A program made the translations under genes and the position numbers. The notes beneath the pieces were generated by a model. It searched no databases and was not told the origin of the DNA. It saw only the letters and a program-made list of their open reading frames with translations. Of a DNA stretch of 63,583 bases, positions 8,324 to 15,604 are shown in pieces; position 1 is the stretch's first letter; the number at the start of each line of letters is the position of its first letter. The DNA lies in the NCBI GenBank assembly GCA_964593865.1, contig CAZQKE010000034.1:1-63583 (forward strand). Reading direction: 5' to 3'. The DNA comes from CAZQKE01 sp964593865 (GTDB lineage Bacteria > Chloroflexota > Anaerolineae > JAAYZQ01).

Positions 8324-9712
8324 CTACCGGATGCCCACCCCCTTTGTTCGCCCCAGCCAGCGGCGTTTGGCCTGCCACACCCAACGGGCCGGGGCCGATG
8401 TAGGCCGTAGGTGGGGCAGCAGCTCATCAAAGTTCCCCCGTTCATCCCAGTAGAGAGGACAGGCCCCGCAGCATAGGGCGGCGAGTTCGCACCCGCGGCA
8501 GCCGGGCGGCAAAAACTCCTTGTTCCGCCAATAGCGGGCCGCCCGCTTGTTCCATACCTCTTCGAACGGCTCGCGGAGCAGGTTGCCCACCCCCTGTTCG
8601 AAGCTGGAACAGGGCAACACGCTGCCGTCGGGGGCAACGCTGAGGAGGCCGTCGGCGGCGGAGCAGGATTGGCTCCCCAAGCCGTGGGCCACCGGGTTGA
8701 AAAGGCACAAAGGCACGGGCGAATACCAGACGAATTTCATCCCGTGCCTGTTGGCCCGCTCTTTCAGCGGTACGACCAGGTCGCCGATCTCGCGGTAGCC
8801 GATCTCCATCTTGCCCACGGCGTCGCCGGTGCGGATGACCATGTTCATACTCAGGTAAGGTTGCCCCATTTCGGCCAAAAAGTCTACCAACGCCGGCAGG
8901 TGGTCGCGGTTGAGGTTGTTGATGGTCGTGTTGGTGTGGACGTGGACGCCTGCCGCCTTCAGGTTGTGGATGCCCCGAACCGTCCGTTGCCATGCGCCGG
9001 GGCGGCCCACGATGGCATCGTGGACCTGCGGGTCGGCGGCTTCTAAGCTGACCTGGGCCGAATCGAGACCGGCGGCGGCCAGGGTCTCGGCGTATTCCGG
9101 GTCACCGCAGCGGACGCCGTTGGTGATCAGGTTGGTCCGCAGCCGCCGCGATTTGGCATAAGCGATCAGCTCCGCCAGGTCGGAGCGCAGGGTTGGTTCG
9201 CCGCCGGTGAAGGAGACGGTTGGCACACGGGCGTCGTCTACAATGATGTCCAGGATGCGCTTGACCTCCTCTGTGCTCATCTCCGGGACCTGGCGGCCCC
9301 GTTCCGGCGCGCCGGCGTAACAGAAGGTGCAGCGGTTCTGGCAACGGTAAGTCAGGGCGATCTCGGAAAGGACCGGCAGCTCGCGGAAATGGCTGCCAAA
9401 GGGCGTCTTGCGCACCGCCGGGGCCGCTCCTTCCCGCTCCTGGAGCACCAGCGACAGGGAACGGAGGAGTCGGTCCAGGTCGGCTTCCACCTGCGCTTCG
9501 GGGACGCCGTAGCGGGCGGCGGTTTGGCGCACCACGGCGGCCACGTCCGGTTCTTCTTGGGCGTAGAGGGCGGCCAGCATCTCGGTCGCGGTGCGGTTTA
9601 GGTAATGGATTTTGTTAGGGCGCAGGATGAGAAGCCGGTCTTCCGGGCGGATAAAAACATAGTCCCGTGTGCCGGTGATGAATTCTGTGGCAAAAGCCTG
9701 CAGTTTTTCCAT
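8324..9712 (-). CDS. PqqD-radical SAM/SPASM protein
   Basis: 462 residues from the ATG at 9712; the longer frame would run through the promoter at 9767-9795. Residues ~1-90 form a PqqD-like peptide-recognition domain (VFIRPEDRLLILRPNKIHYL). The radical SAM core follows with C124-x3-C128-x2-C131 (CQNRCTFCYAG), SFTGGEPTL and ITNGV. The C-terminal SPASM region has Cys clusters at PCSSFEQG and CRGCELAALCCGACPLYW for auxiliary Fe-S clusters. Such proteins modify ribosomally made peptides or act as heme/cofactor maturases. No obvious precursor peptide or second maturation gene is adjacent; the gene has its own promoter. Confidence 0.88.
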   Translation of the reverse strand: MEKLQAFATEFITGTRDYVFIRPEDRLLILRPNKIHYLNRTATEMLAALYAQEEPDVAAVVRQTAARYGVPEAQVEADLDRLLRSLSLVLQEREGAAPAVRKTPFGSHFRELPVLSEIALTYRCQNRCTFCYAGAPERGRQVPEMSTEEVKRILDIIVDDARVPTVSFTGGEPTLRSDLAELIAYAKSRRLRTNLITNGVRCGDPEYAETLAAAGLDSAQVSLEAADPQVHDAIVGRPGAWQRTVRGIHNLKAAGVHVHTNTTINNLNRDHLPALVDFLAEMGQPYLSMNMVIRTGDAVGKMEIGYREIGDLVVPLKERANRHGMKFVWYSPVPLCLFNPVAHGLGSQSCSAADGLLSVAPDGSVLPCSSFEQGVGNLLREPFEEVWNKRAARYWRNKEFLPPGCRGCELAALCCGACPLYWDERGNFDELLPHLRPTSAPARWVWQAKRRWLGRTKGVGIR

Positions 9713-9766
9713 TGCCTCGGTCCCTCGCCTCCCACCGCCCCCGGCGTCGGCTTTTTCTTGCAGTGC

Positions 9767-9795
9767 AGTATACCACGGCGGCAAGACGGTGTCAA
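9767..9795 (-). promoter_or_regulatory. Sigma70-type promoter of the radical SAM gene
   Basis: On the minus strand TTGACA (9795-9790), a 17-bp spacer, and TATACT (9772-9767). The predicted transcript starts near 9760, giving a leader of about 50 nt before the ATG at 9712. This decides the start codon. Confidence 0.85.
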
Positions 9796-9910
9796 CATGC
9801 ACCGAATTCCGGCACAGGGTACATGCACTCATCATCCCCGTAGGCGAAAATCACCGTCTTGAATTCAGCCCCTGCTGTGTGCGGTCCTCCGAATCCTAAA
9901 ATGCACTCGG

Positions 9911-9939
9911 TTGGCTCTGACAACGATCTATGGTATAAT
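9911..9939 (+). promoter_or_regulatory. Sigma70-type promoter giving a leaderless mRNA
   Basis: TTGGCT (9911-9916), 17 bp, TATAAT (9934-9939). Only 7 nt separate the -10 box from the ATG at 9947, so transcription should begin at or next to the A of the start codon. Confidence 0.82.
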
Positions 9940-9946
9940 GCCTGCC

Positions 9947-10657
9947 ATGAACGAAAAGATGCAGCAATACCCGGCGGCCAAGCTCCTGCTGGTGGACGAT
10001 GACGTTGACACGATACAGATGCTCAGCCACCTGCTGCATCGGGCCGGCTATGAAATCCAGATCGCCTACAGCGGGCAGGAGGCCTTGCGGCGGGCGTTTT
10101 CCTTCCAGCCCGACCTGATCATCCTGGATGTCGTGATGCCGGAGATGAACGGCTGGGAGACCTTGCAGCGCATTCGGGAGTTTTCCGATGTGCCGGTCAT
10201 CATGCTGACCGGCATGGAAAAAGAAGTAGATAAGGTCCGCGGTTTGGACCTGGGGGCCGATGACTATTTGACCAAACCTTGTGGCGTGGAAGAACTCAAA
10301 GCCCGCATCCGGGCTACTTTGCGGCGGACGCGCGACGTTGCCAAACAGCAGGTCCTGGCCTTTGCCGACGGTCAGTTGGTGATCAATCCGGCGAACCGGC
10401 AGGTGGTGGTGCGCGGCCAAGAAGTTGCTCTCTCCCCCACCGAGTATAAAATCTTGCTCTTCCTGGCCCGCAATGCAGGCCAGATCTTATCCCCCCGTCA
10501 AATCCTGCGTCATATCTGGGGAGGGGATTATGACGACAGTGTCAAAAATGTCAAAGTCTATATCTGGAGCTTGCGACGCAAAATCGAGGAGAATCCAAAA
10601 GAACCAAGATATATCCTGACTCGGCGTGGCGCAGGGTACTACATGCCTCGTCCCTAG
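9947..10657 (+). CDS. OmpR/PhoB-family response regulator
   Basis: 236 residues. The receiver domain has the acidic triad at D17-D18-D19, phospho-acceptor D61 (LIILDVVMPEMNG), Thr88 and Lys110 (LTKPCG). A winged-helix DNA-binding domain follows (~140-236), ending DYDDSVKNVKVYIWSLRRKI and ILTRRGAGYYMP. It is therefore a phosphorylation-controlled transcription factor. No partner histidine kinase is in the window. The start at 9947 follows from the promoter position; an upstream frame to 9911 would run through the -10 box. The next gene is another receiver-like protein behind TTGACC repeats, a plausible target (inference). Confidence 0.93.
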   Translation: MNEKMQQYPAAKLLLVDDDVDTIQMLSHLLHRAGYEIQIAYSGQEALRRAFSFQPDLIILDVVMPEMNGWETLQRIREFSDVPVIMLTGMEKEVDKVRGLDLGADDYLTKPCGVEELKARIRATLRRTRDVAKQQVLAFADGQLVINPANRQVVVRGQEVALSPTEYKILLFLARNAGQILSPRQILRHIWGGDYDDSVKNVKVYIWSLRRKIEENPKEPRYILTRRGAGYYMPRP

Positions 10658-10763
10658 TTGGAGGGTCCGGATTCCGTGCTCGGAGCAGGCCGCAGTGCCG
10701 TTCGGTCCGTTGAACCGCGGTCCGGCAAGGGTGGTCCGGGATCTGCCGAATCTAAACCGATCC

Positions 10764-10806
10764 TTGACCGACCTTTGACCGAGTCTTGACCTTACCGTGG
10801 TATCAT
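10764..10806 (+). promoter_or_regulatory. Three TTGACC boxes at exact 11-bp spacing with a TATCAT -10
   Basis: TTGACC occurs at 10764-10769, 10775-10780 and 10786-10791, followed by TATCAT at 10801-10806. The 9-bp gap from the last box to the -10 is too short for it to serve as -35. OmpR/PhoB-type regulators bind tandem 11-bp direct repeats that replace or overlap the -35, so this looks like an activator-dependent promoter for the next gene. Confidence 0.7.
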
Positions 10807-10836
10807 ATTCCTGGGGCGTGAAGGCATGGAAGCTGG

Positions 10837-11220
10837 ATGGAGATGCAATTGAGCACCATTCTTATCCTGGGCGCCGAGTTGATTTCTGCCGATCTATCCC
10901 ACGCTTTGAGCCGGGATGGGTATCGGGTCTGGGTCGCGATGAGCGGTGCAGAAGCATTGGATCGCTGCCGTACCGCCCGCCCCGATCTGCTCATTGTGGA
11001 TATTCCCCCCCTGGAGGCGAAAAAACGAACGGCCATGCGTCTGATCCGCGAAGCATTCCCCATCCCTATCATCGCCCTGGGCAGCGCAGAGGTTGCGGTC
11101 GAGAGCTTGGATACCGGAGCAGCCCATTTCATCACCAAGCCGGTTGCCGTGGATGAGGTCCGGGCGCGGGTTCGCGCTTTGCTCCGCCGTGCCGGGGGCA
11201 ACCCCGGTCTTTCTCCGTAA
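10837..11220 (+). CDS. Stand-alone receiver-like domain with degenerate acidic pocket
   Basis: 127 residues, a single CheY-like domain with no output domain. The phospho-acceptor position is kept (LLIVDIPPL, D55) as is Lys101 (FITKPV), but the N-terminal acidic pair that binds Mg is replaced (ILILGAEL, where normal receivers have LLVDDD) and the conserved Thr/Ser position reads LGS. It may be unable to accept phosphate normally and could act as an atypical, constitutive or protein-binding receiver. Start at 10837 (GGAAG upstream); 10843 is also possible. It sits between the PhoB-type regulator and the dehydrogenase, 30 bp before the latter, and is probably co-transcribed with it. Confidence 0.8.
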   Translation: MEMQLSTILILGAELISADLSHALSRDGYRVWVAMSGAEALDRCRTARPDLLIVDIPPLEAKKRTAMRLIREAFPIPIIALGSAEVAVESLDTGAAHFITKPVAVDEVRARVRALLRRAGGNPGLSP

Positions 11221-11250
11221 GTGGGAACGAACAGGAAAAGGAGGAGGGTC

Positions 11251-12354
11251 ATGGAAGACATCTCGTATATTCCGGTGGATGTCGTCGAGCGATTCATGCG
11301 GGACGTGTTCGAGAAATTGGGCACGCCGCCGGAAGATGCCCGCATCTGCGCTCAGGTGCTCATCACCGCCGACTTGCGGGGCATCGAATCCCACGGCGTG
11401 GGGCGGCTCAAATACTACTATGACCGCATTGTGTCCGGCCAGCACCGCACCAAGACCGAGATCAAGGTCATCAAAGAGACCGAAACGACGGCGGTGCTGG
11501 ACGGGGGGCACGGTATGGGCCACGTCATCGCCTACCGAGCCATGCGCTTGGCCATGGATAAAGCCAAGCGTTACGGTCTGGGTGCGGTCGCGGTCCGCAA
11601 CGGGACCCACTTTGGCATTGCCGGATACTATCCTCTCATGGCCGCCCAGGAGGGGATGATGGGCCTCTGCGTGACCAACGCCCGCCCGGCCATCGCCCCC
11701 ACCTTCGGCACGGAGCCGATGCTGGGGACCAACCCCATCGCCTTTGCTGCGCCCTCGGATATGGAGTTTCCCTTTTGTTTCGATGGGGCCACTTCCATCA
11801 CCCAGCGGGGCAAGATTGAGGTTGCCGCCCGCGCCGAAAAACCGGTTCCCGAAGGCTGGGTGATCGACCCGCAGGGCCGCCCCTTGACCGACCCCGACCA
11901 GATTCTGGCCGACCTGGGCCGGGCGGCAGCGGCTCTGTTGCCTCTGGGTGGCGCCGGGGAGTTATTCGCCGGGTACAAAGGCTACGACCTGGCTACCCTG
12001 GTTGAAATCCTGTCCGCCTCCCTGAGCGGCGGTGTCTTTATGAAGGACCTGTTGGGCTTTGCCCCCGATGGCTCCAAACGGCCCTTCATGTTGGGTCACT
12101 TTTTCTTGGCTATAGATATTGAACACTTTATCCCTCTGGAGCTTTCCAAACAGATCACCGGTGGGATCATGCGGGCCTTGCAGGCTTCCCGCAAGGAGCC
12201 GGGGCAATCCCGCATCTATGTCGCCGGGGAAAAGGAATGGGAAAAGGAAAAGATCGTCCGCCGCCGAGGGGTTCCGGTCAACCGCAACCTGCGCCGCGAG
12301 CTGCAATTCATGCGCGATGAGCTGCACATAGAAGGCTATGAGGCGTATTTCTAG
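11251..12354 (+). CDS. Malate/L-lactate dehydrogenase family (Ldh_2, COG2055) oxidoreductase
   Basis: 367 residues; ATG after a very strong AAAAGGAGGAGGG. Family markers: ADLRGIESHGVGRLKYY, a Gly-rich GLGAVAVRNGTHFGIAGYY, and NARPAIAPTFGTEPMLGTN. These NAD(P)-dependent enzymes of a non-Rossmann fold oxidise malate, L-lactate, sulfolactate or ureidoglycolate; the substrate cannot be told from sequence by eye. The gene is 30 bp after the receiver-like gene, suggesting that the regulators control it (inference). It is followed by a palindromic element with a T-run that may end the transcript. Confidence 0.9.
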   Translation: MEDISYIPVDVVERFMRDVFEKLGTPPEDARICAQVLITADLRGIESHGVGRLKYYYDRIVSGQHRTKTEIKVIKETETTAVLDGGHGMGHVIAYRAMRLAMDKAKRYGLGAVAVRNGTHFGIAGYYPLMAAQEGMMGLCVTNARPAIAPTFGTEPMLGTNPIAFAAPSDMEFPFCFDGATSITQRGKIEVAARAEKPVPEGWVIDPQGRPLTDPDQILADLGRAAAALLPLGGAGELFAGYKGYDLATLVEILSASLSGGVFMKDLLGFAPDGSKRPFMLGHFFLAIDIEHFIPLELSKQITGGIMRALQASRKEPGQSRIYVAGEKEWEKEKIVRRRGVPVNRNLRRELQFMRDELHIEGYEAYF

Positions 12355-12373
12355 TTGACCATGACGGACTCGC

Positions 12374-12500
12374 CTGAAAAAAGGTCTTGATCCAGGGGCT
12401 TTGCACCACAGAGGCGCGGAGTCCGCGGAGAAACAGCAAAATTTATACGATTTCTCTCTGTGCTCTCGGCGTCTCCGTGGTGGAACCGGAGTTTTTTCAG
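12374..12500. repeat. 127-bp MITE-like palindromic element
   Basis: Outer arms CTGAAAAAA (12374-12382) and TTTTTTCAG (12492-12500) are perfect complements. Inside, CACCACAGAGGCGCGGAG... (from 12404) pairs imperfectly over about 30 bp with ...GTCTCCGTGGTG (to 12482). The CACCACAGAG / CTCTGTGCTC style matches a repeat type I know from many environmental genomes. On the plus strand a short CTCCG/CGGAG hairpin followed by T6 (12492-12497) could terminate the dehydrogenase transcript. Confidence 0.75.
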
Positions 12501-12507
12501 TAGAGTC

Positions 12508-13728
12508 ATGACGCTGTTACCGAAAAAGTTGCTGCTTTTACTCCTGTTGGCCGCGGGCCTGGCAGGTTGCGGGCCGGGCGGTGCACTGCCTACCCCCACG
12601 CCGACCATCATCTACGATTATAGCGGCCCCGGCCCGACGCCCACCCCCTGGCTTGTCGTCCAGGAGGAGCCGGGCGGCAACGGTCACCCCACCCTGGCCG
12701 ACTTTTGGGCGGGCCGGGCCGAATTCGTGGTGGAGGTGGAGGATACCGGCTTGCCCAGGGGTGAATCGGATACTATCGTCATGGGCAACGGTGAACTGTG
12801 GTCCTACCTCCACGCCAGCGACCGCTCCGCCGGGGCGGTTGACCGCTGCGGTGACCCGGTAGAGTTCCCCGGCTGTACCGTCATCTACAAAAGCACCGAC
12901 GGCGGCTACACCTTCCACCACGACGACCCGCCGGTGTGCCTCTTTGAATGCCGCCGCTGCCCCTGCGACCCGGAAAAGGACCACATCGTTCAGCAGCAAT
13001 ACCCCCGCGTCCACTATGACGGCGAAACGATGGTCCTGGTCTACGAGTACTTGGGCCGGGTGATGCTGCGCCGCTCGGAGGATGGTGTGCACTGGAGCAA
13101 ACCCCGGCGGGTGGATGAAACCGGCATCTGGAAGCTTTGGCTGGCCGACTGCCCGGCGGCGGAGCGCATCGGCCCCCACCCCTTTGTGCGCTACGATTAC
13201 GAATGCCTGGCCGGGGGACCGCCGGGCGTGTACATTGAGGATGGGACCGTCTATGTTTTTGTGGCCGTGGGCCAGAATCCGGGCGGCATGGGCTGTTACT
13301 ATGGCCCGGTGAAGGGCAATGCCAAACGGTTCAAACGCTGTGCGCACAACCCCCTCTTTCGCGGCGCGGAGGAATACGGCCCTTTGGAGGAAAAAGGCCC
13401 CCAGACCAACCCCTATTTTGACTTTCGGACCATCAGCTCGGCAGACGTGATCAAGATCGGCGAACGGTACTACATGCTCTACGAAGGGGTGCGCGGACCG
13501 GGGCGCGGCGACCCCGGCGACAGTCAATTCGGCCTGGGGCTGGCCCGCAGCCTGACCGACCGCATTGACGGCCCCTGGGAAAAGTTCCCCGGCAACCCGA
13601 TCCTGGTGGACCTGCCGGGCAACATCGGCCTGGGCCACGCAGACCTGGTGATTATCCAGGGGCAGACCATCCTTTATACCGCCCTGGAACGGGACAAACG
13701 CAGCCGGTTGGCGTTGGTGTGGAAATAG
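12508..13728 (+). CDS. Lipoprotein with glycosidase-like beta-propeller
   Basis: 406 residues from ATG 12508; the longer frame to 12460 reads through the palindromic element. A signal peptide ends in the lipobox LAGC, then a Pro/Thr linker (PTPTPTIIYDYSGPGPTPTP). The rest has repeated four-strand patterns (VIYKSTDGGYTF, VMLRRSEDGVHWSK, YYMLYEGVRG, DLVIIQGQTILYT) typical of five-bladed propellers of the GH43/GH32/sialidase type. Several Cys residues (e.g. CLFECRRCPC) suggest disulfides outside the cell. Whether it hydrolyses or only binds glycans is unknown. The ribosome site is poor. Confidence 0.7.
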   Translation: MTLLPKKLLLLLLLAAGLAGCGPGGALPTPTPTIIYDYSGPGPTPTPWLVVQEEPGGNGHPTLADFWAGRAEFVVEVEDTGLPRGESDTIVMGNGELWSYLHASDRSAGAVDRCGDPVEFPGCTVIYKSTDGGYTFHHDDPPVCLFECRRCPCDPEKDHIVQQQYPRVHYDGETMVLVYEYLGRVMLRRSEDGVHWSKPRRVDETGIWKLWLADCPAAERIGPHPFVRYDYECLAGGPPGVYIEDGTVYVFVAVGQNPGGMGCYYGPVKGNAKRFKRCAHNPLFRGAEEYGPLEEKGPQTNPYFDFRTISSADVIKIGERYYMLYEGVRGPGRGDPGDSQFGLGLARSLTDRIDGPWEKFPGNPILVDLPGNIGLGHADLVIIQGQTILYTALERDKRSRLALVWK

Positions 13729-13757
13729 TTGACCCCAGAGGGGAATTGGTTTATCAT
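13729..13757 (+). promoter_or_regulatory. Sigma70-type promoter upstream of the GT-C gene
   Basis: TTGACC (13729-13734), 17 bp, TATCAT (13752-13757), directly after the lipoprotein stop codon. A leader of about 155 nt would precede the next start. The 190-bp gap 13729-13918 holds no convincing gene. Confidence 0.7.
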
Positions 13758-13918
13758 TGCCCGTGGGCTGCGGGGCGGTGTGCTGCCATACGTGCCGGGG
13801 GACTTTCGCCCGGAAGGCCGAGTTTCAGAGTGGGCCGGGGCAGGTGCAAGTTCTTTCCCTGCCGGTCAAATCGCCCAAAGCGGCAAAGCCGGAGCAGGAA
13901 CCGGGGTGACAACTTCTG

Positions 13919-15604
13919 ATGGGCCGAGCGATCATGTGGAATGAGGAGACCCGACAATCTTCGGAGAGACAACATCACCGGGAGTTCATCCTGCTCCTGA
14001 TGTCATTTCTGGCCTTCCGCTTGATGGCCTTGCTGTTGGTTCGGCCCGGTGGCTATATCACCACGTTGTCCGATTTCACCTTCTACCGTTTGTTGGCCTC
14101 TTATGCCTCTCAAGGTTTTTACCCTTCGGTCCACTACTGGATGGAGTATCAGCCCCTCTTTCCCTGGATTCCGGTGGGTATCTATCGGTTGAGCTTATGG
14201 TTGCCCAATTGGGGCACACCCGGTTTCTGGTTCAACCTTTTGCTGGGCTTTTTCTTCCTCCTGGCCGAGACGGCCAATCTGGTTCTCATCTACCTGATTG
14301 CCCGTCGGCTGTACCGCCCGGAGGTCGCCTTACGTATCGGTTGGGTGTACAGCCTCCTCTTCGTGCCGCTGCTGGTCATGCTCGGTTGGTTTGACGTATT
14401 TGCCCTGACCTTCTTGCTCTTGGCCCTCTATCTGATCCTGATCCGGCGCAACCGAGTCGGCAGCGTTGTCGCCGGGGTGGGGTTCCTGGTCAAACTGTTG
14501 CCCATCGTCGTTGTTCCCGTTGCCTTTTGGCGCGAACCGACGTGGAAGCGGCGGGCGGTGTTGATCGTTGTGACCCTGGTCACCGTCGGCCTTGTTGCCC
14601 TGCCTTTTGCCTTGCTCAATCCCCGGCTCTTTGCCCTGTCATGGACCATCAACCTCAAGCGTAGCTCCTGGGAAACGATCTGGGCGGTCTTGGAGGGGTT
14701 TTACGGTTACGGTCTGGCCGGGGGAGGAAACCGCTTTGATCCGGCTCAGGCCGGAGCGTTGCAGCATCCCGCTACCTTGCCTTGGGGCCTCATCTCGGTC
14801 GGTTTTGCCCTGCTCTACTTGGTCTTGTGGGTGGCCGCCGGGGAAAAACTCGGCGAATCGCGGCGGGCAGTGGCCTTTACCGGCCTGACGGTCAACTTGC
14901 TGACCCTCTATTTCAAAGGCTACAGCCCTCAGTTTCTGGTTTGGTTGTTGCCTTTTGTCATCCTGTTGCTGCCGGGGTTGCGGGGGGTGGCCTATGCCGT
15001 TCTCCTCAGTGCGGTCAACATTGTGGAAAGCCCCATCTACTTCACCCTCTTGCCCGATCAATCCTGGTTGTTGATCGGTGTCGTGTTGGCCCGAAGCGGC
15101 CTTCTCATCCTGCTGGCGATTGAATACGGCTTGATGGCTCTGCATCGGCCCCTACCCGCCCTTTGGAGCCGCCGCTTGTGCCTGGGGGCTATCGGGGTGC
15201 TGGTGACCGCAGCTCTCTTGGCCGTGCCACGGGCGTACGACGCCTTCTACCAAAACCGCCTATCCGTCAGCCCTTATCGGCCTTTGATCGAGACGCTGAC
15301 CGCCGAAGCCACGCCTCACGCTCGCGTCATCATCGGCGGTGATGAACCTGCCGACGCCCAGGGGGTCTATGATGCCGTCTATCCCTTTCTCCGTCGCCGC
15401 TTTGATGTAACCTCGGTGCAAACCGATTGGTGGTTTCCGGCTTGGCAACCCCGGCTGGAAAGGGCCGTCGCCGGTTACGACCAGGTCTGGCTCTATGCCC
15501 CGAAGGATTCGCCTCTCCACACATGGCTGGCCGAACGCTATCGGCCCGTCGCCCGCTACGAGATCAATGGGTGGCTTCTCACCGGGTGGGATACCGGAAG
15601 ATGA
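13919..15604 (+). CDS. GT-C type membrane glycosyltransferase (GT87-like)
   Basis: 561 residues (start 13919; the ATG at 13934, MWNEETRQS, is an alternative). About ten to twelve hydrophobic segments, an acidic site in the first outer loop region (YITTLSDFTFYRLL), and LGWFDVFALTFLLLALYL then GVGFLVKLLPIVVVPV resemble GT87-type polyprenyl-sugar-dependent mannosyltransferases. These enzymes add sugars from lipid-linked donors on the outer face of the membrane. The final ~110 residues form a soluble outer domain. The stop overlaps the next start as ATGA, so the two GT-C genes are coupled. Confidence 0.78.
   Translation: MGRAIMWNEETRQSSERQHHREFILLLMSFLAFRLMALLLVRPGGYITTLSDFTFYRLLASYASQGFYPSVHYWMEYQPLFPWIPVGIYRLSLWLPNWGTPGFWFNLLLGFFFLLAETANLVLIYLIARRLYRPEVALRIGWVYSLLFVPLLVMLGWFDVFALTFLLLALYLILIRRNRVGSVVAGVGFLVKLLPIVVVPVAFWREPTWKRRAVLIVVTLVTVGLVALPFALLNPRLFALSWTINLKRSSWETIWAVLEGFYGYGLAGGGNRFDPAQAGALQHPATLPWGLISVGFALLYLVLWVAAGEKLGESRRAVAFTGLTVNLLTLYFKGYSPQFLVWLLPFVILLLPGLRGVAYAVLLSAVNIVESPIYFTLLPDQSWLLIGVVLARSGLLILLAIEYGLMALHRPLPALWSRRLCLGAIGVLVTAALLAVPRAYDAFYQNRLSVSPYRPLIETLTAEATPHARVIIGGDEPADAQGVYDAVYPFLRRRFDVTSVQTDWWFPAWQPRLERAVAGYDQVWLYAPKDSPLHTWLAERYRPVARYEINGWLLTGWDTGR

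Noticed and set aside
13719..13944. Small frames after the beta-propeller lipoprotein
   Set aside because: They overlap a good promoter and lack ribosome sites or similarity; treated as leader sequence.
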